From assembly GCF_002286785.1 (NCBI RefSeq), contig NZ_MUJY01000026.1, positions 1 to 33,701 of the forward strand: a stretch of 33,701 nucleotides of DNA. The letters are read 5' to 3'. Source of the stretch: Pseudomonas sp. PIC25 (GTDB taxonomy: Bacteria; Pseudomonadota; Gammaproteobacteria; Pseudomonadales; Pseudomonadaceae). Below the pieces are notes generated by a model. It was not told where the DNA came from and ran no database searches. It saw only the letters and a program-made list of their open reading frames with translations. This document shows, piece after piece, positions 25,409 to 33,701 of the stretch. Numbering within the stretch: position 1 is the stretch's first letter; each line of letters starts with the position of its first letter. A program made the translations under genes and the position numbers.

Positions 25409-25471
25409 TCCGCAACGAGCGCATCTGGACTCCCCCCGCTCCGGTATACATCCCCGGCCTATTGTCCCCTC
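25405..25471 (+). pseudogene. IS66 TnpB fragment (5' end only)
   Basis: The GTG overlapping the tnpA stop begins MIRNERIWTPPAPV, matching the M-I-R-x-x-x-I-W opening of IS66 TnpB. The conserved segment that normally follows is missing and the sequence runs into the end of the convergent gene at 25472, so the IS was cut at about 25440-25470. Confidence 0.55.
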
Positions 25472-26473
25472 TCACTCACCACGCGGCCTCCACTCCATCA
25501 ACATCGGCGCAAAAACCATTGAGAAAGCGGCGCTCAACAACCCCACTGAAATATCAGTCGACTGAGGAAAATCGAGCGCGCCGGAGATCAGTCCCAGGGC
25601 CAGAAAACTCCCCGGCCATCGAATGTACCGGAGTGCCTCGAACCTGACTTTATCCAGCATGAGGATGTTGAGACGGACGTCGGCACTTTCAGTCGTCGAC
25701 ATCACGACACAAAGCTCCTGCAGGTCTAAAGTGCGATCAGCCTCTCGAGTCGTCTCCTGCGGTTTATGCAGGCGACGCTGATAAACGGATTCTCGCACGA
25801 GGTCTTCACGCGGGAGATTGTTCAGTTGTTCCCATCTGAATGACTTCACACCATACGCTCCCAGCAGAGCTTGGGACGTTCTGGGCCGACGGAGCACCTG
25901 CAGATAGCGCCCATCGAGTAGGGCGAACCATTCATCCTGTCGTTTTGTCGGCTCGATCAGTTGAATCCGCTTAGCTGCAGGGTAAGCCAGTTCTCTCACC
26001 CAGGCTGCGATGGGCTGATCACCGTGCTTACGCATGAATGCAACACGATGCTTCCCTTCCCGTGCCGTCAATATGCCCAGCGGCTTGTACCAGGCGTACA
26101 ACGCCCGGTTGGATGAGGTGAAGTCCGTCGAGTAGTGCTCGATCCTTGAGGCAACGTCCTCGTCACGAACATGCTGGGGCTTCCCATTAATGCTGGCGCC
26201 CAGGACATGTCGCGGATCCACATAGGCCTGGAACCGTTCCGACTGCACCTCTTCCCAATCGAGAAAAGGCACCACCACCCGAAGGAAGGAGTCTCCCCAG
26301 AATGCGCAGGAGCTACCCATATCCATCCAGTCGTTCTGGTATTCCTGCTCGATGTAACGTCGTGAGGCCATATCCATCGACACCTTGATTTCACATAGCG
26401 CCCGAGCGGCCCTTTCCATAGACTCAGGTATTTCAAGTGGTAACAATTCCATCTTGCCAGCAACCTCGCTCAC
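25472..26473 (-). CDS. Hypothetical membrane protein with ParB/sulfiredoxin-like region
   Basis: A GTG at 26473 with AAGGAG seven bases upstream is the best start (333 residues); another GTG six bases earlier sits too close to that site. Residues about 85-160 read FQAYVDPRHVLGAS, then WYKPLGILTAREGKHRVAFM and a PIAAWV strand. The E-G-K-H-R-V-A-F motif followed by a short strand resembles the nucleotide-binding G-x-H-R box of ParB-N/sulfiredoxin folds. Two hydrophobic helices close the protein (SFLALGLISGALDF and ISVGLLSAAFSMVFAPMLM). I do not know its function. It is transcribed away from the gene at 26519; the starts are 45 bp apart, suggesting shared control. Confidence 0.65.
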   Translation of the reverse strand: MSEVAGKMELLPLEIPESMERAARALCEIKVSMDMASRRYIEQEYQNDWMDMGSSCAFWGDSFLRVVVPFLDWEEVQSERFQAYVDPRHVLGASINGKPQHVRDEDVASRIEHYSTDFTSSNRALYAWYKPLGILTAREGKHRVAFMRKHGDQPIAAWVRELAYPAAKRIQLIEPTKRQDEWFALLDGRYLQVLRRPRTSQALLGAYGVKSFRWEQLNNLPREDLVRESVYQRRLHKPQETTREADRTLDLQELCVVMSTTESADVRLNILMLDKVRFEALRYIRWPGSFLALGLISGALDFPQSTDISVGLLSAAFSMVFAPMLMEWRPRGE

Positions 26474-26518
26474 CGACACACTCCTTGAATGGGACCAAAA
26501 CTAGATGGGGGAATAACC

Positions 26519-26989
26519 ATGTCGCAAGATGATGAGCTCTGGAATGTGCAGTTGGACAGCACCCACCCGCAATATCAAAGTGTCGCCCTTCGGCGCAGGC
26601 CTGGCTACAAGAATTATGAGGTCGTGGAAGTCGATTCGGAGAAGCTGATCCATTATTCGAACCAGGACATTCGGGGATACGTGATTGCACCGGTGGAAGA
26701 CTGGCAGCCCGACAAGCGACAGGGGATTTTCAACTTCCTGGCACCACCTGGACCATTGGAACAACCTGTCGAAATGCCAGTCATCTCGTTCAACGAACGC
26801 GACGTGATTTATTATGAGCGGAAGTGGCTGTTCTTTAAGAAAGCCGTTCAACACCGTTTGAAATACATCGGATACACCAATGGCCGCCATCGCTCCCGCT
26901 ATCTGTATTTCGCCGGAGCGAAGCGAATTCCCGTCATGTGCCACATCTCCGAAGTCGATGCGCTGAAGGCTCACTGCGCCCCCCAGTAA
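26519..26989 (+). CDS. Hypothetical protein resembling plasmid fertility-inhibition factors
   Basis: The ATG at 26519 is preceded by GATGGGGGA and gives 156 residues; an in-frame ATG at 26489 has no ribosome site. The C-terminal part reads KYIGYTNGRHRSRYLYFAGA, followed by KRIPVMCH. An N-G-R-H-R-x-R box followed by G-A-x-x-I-P-V is, as I recall, characteristic of the FiwA-type plasmid fertility inhibition family, which blocks transfer of unrelated plasmids. The N-terminal YEVVEVDSEKLIHYSNQD is less distinctive. If correct, the ICE would carry a factor that hinders competing conjugative elements. The assignment is by motif only and should be held loosely. It lies in the cargo region just before the second conjugation block. 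Confidence 0.6.
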   Translation: MSQDDELWNVQLDSTHPQYQSVALRRRPGYKNYEVVEVDSEKLIHYSNQDIRGYVIAPVEDWQPDKRQGIFNFLAPPGPLEQPVEMPVISFNERDVIYYERKWLFFKKAVQHRLKYIGYTNGRHRSRYLYFAGAKRIPVMCHISEVDALKAHCAPQ

Positions 26990-27079
26990 GCCTGCTGCAG
27001 GCCTCCCTGCAGTCACGGAAGAATTCGGCCCCCGACCTGATGCCTATTTCCTGCTGCGCCTGAAACTCCCATCCGGTTT

Positions 27080-27108
27080 GCTGTACCTGGATCCCCACCA
27101 GGTACAGC
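27080..27108 (+). promoter_or_regulatory. 11-bp perfect hairpin directly before the TIGR03757-like gene
   Basis: GCTGTACCTGG, loop ATCCCCA, then CCAGGTACAGC. The stem ends only three bases before the ATG at 27112 and occupies the position where a ribosome site would be; none is seen. It could hold back translation of the second conjugation block or serve as an operator for a dimeric regulator. Confidence 0.7.
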
Positions 27109-27111
27109 GCT

Positions 27112-27540
27112 ATGCCCTACTCCCTCTCTCACAGCCGCCGGCGTTGCTGGCCGCTGACACTCGCCAGTCTGATCATTGCCGCTACGGCCCAAGCCGAAAC
27201 GTGGGTCGTCACGGACCAAGCTCACCCGGTGAACGCCCCCGCTGGCGTGCGAGTCATTCTCCTGGACGAACAGCAGCGCCTCGAGGAGCAACTGTCCCGC
27301 GCTCTCCCTTCGGATCCTCGCCAAGCCACAGCCGCCGCCCAGCGCTTCCTGGCCAGCCCTGATGGCAAGCGCCTGCAGGACGACTTGGCCAAGGCGCAGC
27401 AAGGCGTGGTCGATGCCTGGAGCACTGGCGTCGAGGAGATTCCAGCCGTGGTGGTCGACCGGAAGTACGTGGTCTACGGCGAGCTCGATGTTCCTGCGGC
27501 CACCCGGCTGATCGATCGGGCGAGGGGCATGCAACGATGA
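27112..27540 (+). CDS. ICE conjugation protein, TIGR03757-like (TrbC-like)
   Basis: A 142-residue periplasmic protein with a signal peptide ending near ATAQA (residue 28). The mature part has VTDQAHPV, a helical middle and the C-terminal GVEEIPAVVVDRKYVVYGEL, then DVPAATRLIDRAR. An I-P-A-V-V-V-D strand after a helix looks like the cis-proline side of a thioredoxin-like fold, as in F-plasmid TrbC; this likeness is inference. The family match (DUF1525) is good. It opens the second conjugation block, about 16 kb from the first because of the cargo, and overlaps the next gene by four bases. Confidence 0.9.
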   Translation: MPYSLSHSRRRCWPLTLASLIIAATAQAETWVVTDQAHPVNAPAGVRVILLDEQQRLEEQLSRALPSDPRQATAAAQRFLASPDGKRLQDDLAKAQQGVVDAWSTGVEEIPAVVVDRKYVVYGELDVPAATRLIDRARGMQR

Positions 27541-28475
27541 CACAGCTTCACGTCCTGCGCCCGCTCGCGCTGGTGTTTACCTTCAGCCTGGCCTTCTCGG
27601 CTTCAGCAGCGATCAACACCGCCGCGATCGTCTCGTCGACACTCTCCCCGCAGTGCCTCGAATACAAGGTAGTCGGCATCTGCTACTGGCTGTTCTGCAC
27701 GAATTTCGGCTGCAAGGTCAGGACCTCGACCAAGGTCCGCCATTACATTCCCGACGCGGTTGTTTCCGCCTACTCGAACACAGGCTTGAACCCCTGGACA
27801 GAGGTCTCACGCATGGGGTCGCCCACGTCGATCGCCCAGGCCGGTGGCGACGGCACAACCAACCACGTGGCTGAGAACAGCATGGCCAAGTTCAAGGAGA
27901 CCGATGTCATCGGTCATCCAGGTGGCTACGTCTTCAGCCAGTTCGCCAGCAGCTCTGGCTATACCTGCAAGGGCGCCACGACGGCTTACGTTCCCTATCT
28001 GCTCAGCACCCTGGATCCGATCGCTTGGCGTTACGGCGTGCCCGAGTCAGCGTACCCAGAAGCTCTCACCCCGGGGCAACGAGAGGTCGGCAGCATACAG
28101 TCCGGCGATCTATGGGGGAACGTCTATCCACGTAGCGGCTTTCTACATCAGACCGACGACTACAAGACCAGCGCGGTGATCGCCCAGCGTGCCGGCGACA
28201 TCACGACACGCTCCGGTCAGGCGCATGTCTACCGCCCCATGCTCGCACAAGCGCAGGACGGCTATTGGCCGGCCGGTGAACTGATCGAGGGCGATGCCTC
28301 TACCGGCAAATGGCAGGAACTCACACCAAGCCTCAGCCAGGTCTGCGCCGTCTTTCCCCATAGCGGTCCACAGACACAGGCGCAGGATGGCGGCTACGCC
28401 TGGGCACTCTGGCGCCCCTACTCCTGCTGCAAACGACGCGGCCAGATTTTCCTCGGCAGCGTGGACTTCCAATGA
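27537..28475 (+). CDS. ICE conjugation protein, TIGR03756-like (TraU-like)
   Basis: A 312-residue periplasmic protein with a signal peptide ending SASA near residue 24. It is cysteine-rich: C-x-(7)-GICYWLFCTNFGCKVRTS near residue 48, then RHYIPDAVV, a middle GYTCKGATTAYVPYL and a C-terminal SCCKRRGQI. This pattern is that of TraU proteins, which help DNA transfer and mating-pair formation in F-like systems. Its disulfides are plausible clients of the CPYC protein encoded at 10567. It overlaps the preceding gene (ATGA). Confidence 0.9.
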   Translation: MTQLHVLRPLALVFTFSLAFSASAAINTAAIVSSTLSPQCLEYKVVGICYWLFCTNFGCKVRTSTKVRHYIPDAVVSAYSNTGLNPWTEVSRMGSPTSIAQAGGDGTTNHVAENSMAKFKETDVIGHPGGYVFSQFASSSGYTCKGATTAYVPYLLSTLDPIAWRYGVPESAYPEALTPGQREVGSIQSGDLWGNVYPRSGFLHQTDDYKTSAVIAQRAGDITTRSGQAHVYRPMLAQAQDGYWPAGELIEGDASTGKWQELTPSLSQVCAVFPHSGPQTQAQDGGYAWALWRPYSCCKRRGQIFLGSVDFQ

Positions 28476-28497
28476 TTCCCAATGACTGGAGCACGAC

Positions 28498-29856
28498 ATG
28501 AAAACCCTCACCCAGGCATTCGGACTGGCCCTCGGCCTGAGCAGCACGATGGTCATGGCCGTCGAACCTATCAAGGTTGAATCTGCAGGAAGCGTCATCG
28601 GTGATGACGTGCTGTACAGCATCGGTGGCGGCAGCGCGGTGACGATGGGCAGCGCCGGCAACATGGACAGCATCTCCGTGGGAGCGGGTTGGCAGAACAA
28701 CCTCATCTGCGGAAACATGAACCTGAGCAACACCCTGGAGAACCAGCTCAACGGCGCCACCCAAGGTTTCCAGAACATCATGAGTTCGGTGGTACAGAAC
28801 GCGACCAGCGCTGTCGCCTCACTGCCAGCGCTGATCCTGCAGCGAGCGAATCCCGCTCTCTACAACCTCATCACCAACGGCATCCTGCAGGCCCGCCTGG
28901 ACTTCGATCGGTCCAAGAGCACCTGCAGGGCGATTGCCGACAAGATGGCCGATATCGCCGGCGAACAGGTGGGCTGGGGGAAACTGGCCGAAGGCCAAGC
29001 CATGAGCAAGACCTTGACCTCAAACTCCGATGCGGTCGCGGCCATCGATCAAGTTGAGAGAACCGGCGGCAACGAGGGGGTGACGTGGGTCGGCGGCGAA
29101 CGAGCCGGTGGCTCTGGACAGAGGCCCATCCGCATCGTGGGTGACGTGACCAAGGCCGGGTACAACCTGCTGACCAGTCGCCCAGTGGACGACACCTCAA
29201 GCATCAGCAAGGAGAGCTGCAACAACGGCCTGGTGTGCAACGTGTGGGCTTCTCCCCAGGAAGCGACGGCTTTCGCAACTCGGGTACTCGGCGAGCAACA
29301 GCAGCAGACCTGCGACAGTTGCCCCAAAACGGTGACAGCCGCCGGCGTGGGTTTGTCCCCTCTGATCCAGGAAACCTATGACACCAAGCTGCAGGCGCTT
29401 CAAGCACTGCTCTCCGGCAGCAAGAGCATGACCCTGGAGAACCTGACAGCGGCCAGCAGCAACTCGTTGCCCGTCACACGTGGCGTGATCGCCGCGCTCA
29501 AGGACGAGCGGGATCAGGATCTGCTGGCACGCCGCCTGGCCTCCGAGGTAGCACTTTCCGACGTACTGGAGAAGGCACTTCTCCTGCAACGCACGCTGCT
29601 CACCGGGAGCAAGGAACCCAATGTCGCCGCAAACGGTCTCGCAGTTCAGGCCGTGAATCAGCAGAGCGCGACACTGCAGTTGGAAATCGACAACCTCAAG
29701 ACAGAACTGGAGCTCCGTCGGCAGTTGGCCAACAACTCGCCCATGGCCATCATCGAGCGCAGCCGCACACGTGCTGACGGTTCCCGGGGCGTGTTCCAGG
29801 GGGACGTGGAGGGTGATCGTCTGATCCAGCTGCAGCAACCGGCCAAAGAGCGATAA
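28498..29856 (+). CDS. ICE conjugation protein, TIGR03755-like
   Basis: A 452-residue periplasmic protein; GGAG lies seven bases before the ATG and the signal peptide (LTQAFGLALGLSSTMVMA) is clear. The N-terminal mature part has IGGGSAVTMGSAG and WQNNLICGNMNLSNTLENQL. A cysteine-containing middle (ESCNNGLVCNVW, QTCDSCPKTV) is followed by long helices (VNQQSATLQLEIDNLKTELE). Size, order and cysteines match the TIGR03755 (PFL_4711) family. In order and length it occupies the place of TraH-type proteins of F-like systems, but that equivalence is my inference. It is intact. Confidence 0.88.
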   Translation: MKTLTQAFGLALGLSSTMVMAVEPIKVESAGSVIGDDVLYSIGGGSAVTMGSAGNMDSISVGAGWQNNLICGNMNLSNTLENQLNGATQGFQNIMSSVVQNATSAVASLPALILQRANPALYNLITNGILQARLDFDRSKSTCRAIADKMADIAGEQVGWGKLAEGQAMSKTLTSNSDAVAAIDQVERTGGNEGVTWVGGERAGGSGQRPIRIVGDVTKAGYNLLTSRPVDDTSSISKESCNNGLVCNVWASPQEATAFATRVLGEQQQQTCDSCPKTVTAAGVGLSPLIQETYDTKLQALQALLSGSKSMTLENLTAASSNSLPVTRGVIAALKDERDQDLLARRLASEVALSDVLEKALLLQRTLLTGSKEPNVAANGLAVQAVNQQSATLQLEIDNLKTELELRRQLANNSPMAIIERSRTRADGSRGVFQGDVEGDRLIQLQQPAKER

Positions 29857-29866
29857 GGAGTCGGTC

Positions 29867-30232
29867 ATGGGAGAAACAGCCGAATCGCCTGTCACAGCTC
29901 GCAAGGTCGCCGTGTGGCTGCTGGCCAGCCTGGGCATGATCGTTCTGCTTAGCATCCTGGCCGTGCTGCTGGGTACGGTGATCATGCAATTCTTCGGCAG
30001 TGTCGAGCGATGGCGGCAGTGGCGCGTCGAAAACTACTGGATTCTGCTCGCCTGGCGCCTTGGCCTGTATACCGTGCTGATCATGCTCTGGTTGCAGCTC
30101 AAGACACGCCTGCCGAAGCTGGCACTTGGTCCAGCCCGCAACCGCCTGATTCGCATCGAAGTGATGGCCGTGCTTCTGGTTCTGCTCCTCGAGCTGAGTA
30201 AAGCCGCACTGCAGTGGACGGGGGCCGCATGA
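29867..30232 (+). CDS. Small inner-membrane protein of the conjugation operon
   Basis: A 121-residue protein preceded by AAGGAG (29855-29860) six bases from the ATG. Three hydrophobic helices are visible: about 16-40 (VWLLASLGMIVLLSILAVLL), 58-76 (ILLAWRLGLYTVLIMLW) and 97-112 (MAVLLVLLLELSKA). A protein of this size and topology commonly lies between TIGR03755 and TraG-N genes in these ICEs; its function is unknown. The stop overlaps the next start. Confidence 0.8.
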   Translation: MGETAESPVTARKVAVWLLASLGMIVLLSILAVLLGTVIMQFFGSVERWRQWRVENYWILLAWRLGLYTVLIMLWLQLKTRLPKLALGPARNRLIRIEVMAVLLVLLLELSKAALQWTGAA

Positions 30233-31779
30233 CCTTCTACACGAACGATTACTTGGAGTATTACCTCACCCTGGCCGGCTGGCTGATCAACAACGGCATC
30301 TGGGACATGATCGTGGACAGCGGGCTGTTCGCCGTGCCTTTCTGCATCATCATCGTCAGGGAATGGCTGAAGGTCCGCGGCGAGGGCGCTGACGAAGGCA
30401 ACAAGGGAGTTCTATCGCTGGCCCGCATCGAGACCCACATCTATGTGGGCTACGTGGTGGTGGCGTTCTGCGGTATTCCGGTGGTCAATGTCAGCTTCAG
30501 CACCCTCCAGTTCGACCAAAGCCGAGCACAGCAGTGTCAGTACTCACTGCCGTCGCCCTCCTCGACCGGCTGGGAGACTTCATTCAGCGCCCTGAACGGC
30601 AGAAGTGCGCAGATGCCAATCTGGTGGGCGTTCATGCACGCCTTGTCCAAAGCCATGACCAGCGGCGCCGTTGTTGCTATTCCCTGCGGCACCGACCTTC
30701 GCCAAATGCGCATGGAGGTCAGTAACACCCGAATCAACAATCCTCTGCTGGCACAAGAGGTCGCTGACTTCACGCGGTTCTGTTACGGCCCTTCACGCGC
30801 ACGGTTCTTCATGAAACAGCCCAACCTGGGCTCGGCGGCAGACAGTCCCGAAACACTCCAGGACCTCAGTTGGATCGGCTCCCGCTATTTTCTGGAAACG
30901 CCTGGCTACTACGACACCGACTATTCCAAAACGCCCAGGGCCTCCTGGCCCTACAACGCAACTCGTGACGCCGGCCTCCCCGAAGTCAGCGGTGGCGGCG
31001 GATACCCGACCTGCAAGCAGTGGTGGTCCGATAACAGCATCGGGTTGAAAGATCGGATTCTGGAACAGGTCGATCCCGACCTGATGACGCGCTTCCTGGG
31101 TTGGGCGAACTGGCTGTCGGTAGACCAAGTCCAGGAGTCGGTCATCCGGCAGATCGTTGCCCCGAGGCAGCAGATCGATGGAGCCGTCTACTCCGACTAT
31201 GGCGGCCAGATCGGTGGACAACAGACCAGCCTGACCAACGGGGCTTCGCGTGCCGCGGGTTACGTTGGTATCGCGTTCGGCTCAATCGCGTATTTTCCGG
31301 CCATGGACATGGTGCGCCAGGCCCTGCCGATGGTCATGGCCTTCCTGAAGATGGCGATGGTCATCTGCATCCCACTGGTCTTGATCGTTGGGGCCTATCA
31401 GCTCAAGGTCACGATGACCATGACCGTAGTGTTCTTCGCCCTGATATTCGTGGACTTCTGGTTTCAGCTCGCTCGCTGGATCGACAGCACAATCCTCGAT
31501 GCTCTATATGGGTCGGGATCGCCCTATTCGAACTTCAATCCAGTCCTCGGGCTGGACAATGCCGCTCAGGACTTGGTTCTCAACTATGTGATGGGGGCGA
31601 TGTTTCTTGTCCTGCCGGCATTCTGGATTACTGCACTCACTTGGGCAGGGATTAATGCAGGTGGTGTATTAGAAGGATTATCGAGAGGAACGAAAGATGC
31701 TCAAACTCAGGGGAGTCGAGGTGGTGATATGGTTATTGGCGCTGCCAAAAAGGGGATAAATAGCGGGGTGACTAACTAA
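30229..31779 (+). CDS. TraG N-terminal domain protein (mating-pair stabilisation)
   Basis: The ATG at 30229, coupled to the previous stop, gives 516 residues beginning MTFYTNDYLEYYLTLAGWLI. It belongs to the TraG-N family: inner-membrane helices near residues 10-45 and 65-90, a periplasmic domain with FYNxG-like and cysteine-containing segments (about 95-330), and a cluster of C-terminal helices from about 345 to 480 (MVMAFLKMAMVICIPLVLIV, VVFFALIFVDFWFQLARWID, FLVLPAFWITALTWAG). F-plasmid TraG stabilises mating pairs with its N-terminal part; here the long C-terminal periplasmic extension of F TraG is absent, as usual for ICE versions. It is the last gene of the conjugation block on this strand. 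The final 40 codons are more AT-rich than the rest. Confidence 0.9.
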   Translation: MTFYTNDYLEYYLTLAGWLINNGIWDMIVDSGLFAVPFCIIIVREWLKVRGEGADEGNKGVLSLARIETHIYVGYVVVAFCGIPVVNVSFSTLQFDQSRAQQCQYSLPSPSSTGWETSFSALNGRSAQMPIWWAFMHALSKAMTSGAVVAIPCGTDLRQMRMEVSNTRINNPLLAQEVADFTRFCYGPSRARFFMKQPNLGSAADSPETLQDLSWIGSRYFLETPGYYDTDYSKTPRASWPYNATRDAGLPEVSGGGGYPTCKQWWSDNSIGLKDRILEQVDPDLMTRFLGWANWLSVDQVQESVIRQIVAPRQQIDGAVYSDYGGQIGGQQTSLTNGASRAAGYVGIAFGSIAYFPAMDMVRQALPMVMAFLKMAMVICIPLVLIVGAYQLKVTMTMTVVFFALIFVDFWFQLARWIDSTILDALYGSGSPYSNFNPVLGLDNAAQDLVLNYVMGAMFLVLPAFWITALTWAGINAGGVLEGLSRGTKDAQTQGSRGGDMVIGAAKKGINSGVTN

Positions 31780-31840
31780 ATCAGAAGGAAGGGGCCTGCG
31801 GTCTACGTGGGCCTTTCCAAAATGAATGTCCGATCTTTAG

Positions 31841-32242
31841 CTACTCGTCCTCTCCATCTACGCGATAACTGCCCACATAGTAGCCATATCCATCATAACC
31901 ATGCCCAAACTTTGGGGTTACCTCACCAACCGTATCACTCAGTGCGTTGAGGCCTTCAGGATCGGGATTCGCAACGAGATAAATCATCCCGGCCAAGAAC
32001 ACGAGCCCGAGGATGAAGAAAACCAGCCAAGAGATGGCAGGGAGCAACGCAACAAGCACGGCTGCAACTACTACGAGCTTCACGGCCAGGAGAAGAGACC
32101 TTGTCATGAACCAAGCAGTTTTACCGGAGCGAGCGGCCCATGCAAGCACACGATGTTCCCCGGCACGAACGATGGCAACAGCACTTCCAAGGCCATGCCC
32201 CAGACGATATGCGAATCCCTTGTGAGTGCTTTGAACCATCAT
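31841..32242 (-). CDS. DUF3742 family protein
   Basis: The methionine at 32242 is preceded by AGGAG six bases upstream and gives 133 residues; a methionine five codons earlier would place that site inside the coding region. The protein starts MMVQSTHKGFAYRLGHGLGS, has a long hydrophobic region at about residues 45-90 (SLLLAVKLVVVAAVLVALLP and VFFILGLVFLAGMIYLVANP), and ends in an acidic, tyrosine/glycine-rich tail. DUF3742 genes lie convergent to the TraG-N gene at the end of the conjugation cluster in many Pseudomonas ICEs. The role is unknown. Confidence 0.85.
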   Translation of the reverse strand: MMVQSTHKGFAYRLGHGLGSAVAIVRAGEHRVLAWAARSGKTAWFMTRSLLLAVKLVVVAAVLVALLPAISWLVFFILGLVFLAGMIYLVANPDPEGLNALSDTVGEVTPKFGHGYDGYGYYVGSYRVDGEDE

Positions 32243-32259
32243 GGCTGACTCCTGCATTT

Positions 32260-32276
32260 GCCTCTCTCAGAGAGGC
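32260..32276. promoter_or_regulatory. 17-bp palindrome upstream of the DUF3742 gene
   Basis: GCCTCTCTCAGAGAGGC has perfect eight-base arms around a central C. It lies directly upstream of the ribosome site of the minus-strand gene ending at 31841 and could be an operator for its own or an ICE regulator. No regulator was identified. Confidence 0.5.
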
Positions 32277-32332
32277 ATCCTGATATCTTTATATGCCGAC
32301 AGTAGCTAGAGCACAATGCCATCCACTTCCAT

Positions 32333-33111
<779 letters not shown>

Positions 33112-33145
33112 GGGAACCTCCAACGATTTAACACACCCTAGCACA

Positions 33146-33168
33146 CCGTAACGTCATTGTCATTACGG
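33146..33168. promoter_or_regulatory. Candidate operator of the toxin-antitoxin pair
   Basis: CCGTAA, eleven bases, TTACGG form an imperfect inverted repeat 35 bases upstream of the antitoxin start. Ribbon-helix-helix antitoxins usually bind such repeats over their promoter. The promoter boxes themselves were not assigned with confidence. Confidence 0.5.
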
Positions 33169-33484
33169 AATATTTATGCTGTTGCAGCGATTCGCCGGTC
33201 GGAAGGACTCAAAGAGCGCGTCATGGTGCTCTACCGCTTCAGCGCCATTGCGGTAGTTGAGGCAGAGCCTGCTCACCACTCGCCTCCCGAGTAGCAGCAC
33301 AAATGGCCCAAAAGGAAATGGCCTGAAAAGCGAAGGGAATGGTTCACAAGGGTAAAAGCCCTACCCGAAAGGGCCGCCTGCCAGCGGGGAAAAGGCAGAG
33401 AGGCTCCTCTGGATAGACACCTCTTCATTCGTTGCCTCTCGAATGATCTGCTCCAACATTCCCTAACAAGGAACAAGTTGATTC
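33169..33484. other. Intergenic stretch, no gene supported
   Basis: About 315 bp between the toxin-antitoxin promoter and the partial gene at the right edge. Only short frames without ribosome sites or recognisable motifs occur. Nothing further is seen in it. Confidence 0.4.
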
Positions 33485-33701
33485 TCAAGGTGCCTCTTTC
33501 GGAATGGCTATCGGCAGGTGGCCCACGGTCTCCGTGCCAGCGCAGTAACGCCTCCAGACTTTCGAGGTTCTGCTTTTGATTTTTGCCTGATGTGCACAGG
33601 TGGGACACCAGCGCCCTGCCTGGATTTTACCCAGTGGCGCGTGCCAAGTGTGGCCACGGTGGCACAGCCATTGGAGTTTGCTCAAACTGTTCACATAACG
33701 C
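33485..33701 (-). CDS. Partial protein with zinc-ribbon-like repeat (runs off the window)
   Basis: The minus-strand frame is open to the right edge. It contains LQWLCHRGHTWHAPLGKI followed by GRWCPTCA: a W-x-C-x-x-G-H-x-W...W-C-P-x-C-A pattern typical of repeated probable zinc-ribbon domains in proteins of unknown role, where two cysteine pairs and a histidine bind zinc. A GTG at 33694 could be a start, but these repeats usually occur in tandem, so the gene more likely begins outside the window. The end (SKVWRRYCAGTETVG) is unlike the usual continuation, and another frame there reads NLESLEALLRWHGDRG, so a frameshift near 33560 is possible. Confidence 0.5.
   Translation of the reverse strand, partial: RYVNSLSKLQWLCHRGHTWHAPLGKIQAGRWCPTCAHQAKIKSRTSKVWRRYCAGTETVGHLPIAIPKEAP

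Noticed and set aside
31785-31825. Terminator between the TraG-N and DUF3742 genes
   Set aside because: The best pairing (GGCC with GGCC around a long loop) is too weak and lacks a T tract.
33180-33484. Possible tRNA gene or attachment site at the right end
   Set aside because: No cloverleaf, no T-loop consensus and no repeat of it elsewhere in the window were seen.

Overview
The window is high-GC Pseudomonas-type DNA, probably P. aeruginosa or a close relative, and most of it belongs to an integrative and conjugative element (ICE) of the PAGI-2/clc type. The basis is a run of 'integrating conjugative element' families (RAQPRD, TIGR03758, 03745, 03750, 03746, 03749, 03752, 03751, the TIGR03744 ATPase, TIGR03757, 03756, 03755, TraG-N, DUF3742) in the order usual for that group. 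All family names are assigned by reading motifs, not by a search.

Layout. Bases 1-510 hold the 3' end of an IS630-type transposase and a truncated IS3-type left end. A gene of unknown function with GIY-YIG-like motifs follows (541-1656), then about 840 bp of decayed sequence. The first conjugation block runs from 2499 to 11211 with overlapping or nearly overlapping genes and ends in a CPYC thioredoxin-fold protein. A small hypothetical gene comes next at 11474-11752.

The conjugation genes are then interrupted by about 15 kb of cargo. Its core is a complete contact-dependent inhibition (CDI) locus in the order cdiB - cdiC - cdiA (12407-23795), encoding an outer-membrane TPS transporter, an HlyC-type lysine acyltransferase and a 3003-residue effector. 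The last ~350 residues of CdiA and the two small genes after it are visibly AT-rich and look recently acquired. The CdiA C-terminus reads as a RelA/SpoT-type nucleotide pyrophosphokinase. The second downstream gene reads as a small HD-type alarmone hydrolase (MESH1/SAH type) with its metal ligands intact. I therefore infer a CDI system whose toxin makes a (p)ppNpp-type alarmone or pyrophosphorylates tRNA, and whose immunity is at least partly enzymatic reversal instead of toxin binding. A 74-aa unknown protein lies between them and could be a binding immunity protein. This is the most interesting content of the window.

After the CDI locus come a decayed fragment of a second cdiA, an IS66-type remnant, and two divergent genes with G-[RK]-H-R motifs (one ParB/sulfiredoxin-like, one resembling plasmid fertility-inhibition factors). 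The second conjugation block (27112-31779) encodes TrbC-, TraU- and TraG-like mating-pair proteins, followed by a convergent DUF3742 gene. The right end holds a GNAT/DUF1778 toxin-antitoxin pair and a partial zinc-ribbon protein.

How it may work together (inference): the conjugation genes spread the element, the CDI module lets carriers inhibit non-carrying neighbours by contact while sharing immunity among themselves, and the TA pair and possible fertility-inhibition gene favour retention of the element over competitors.
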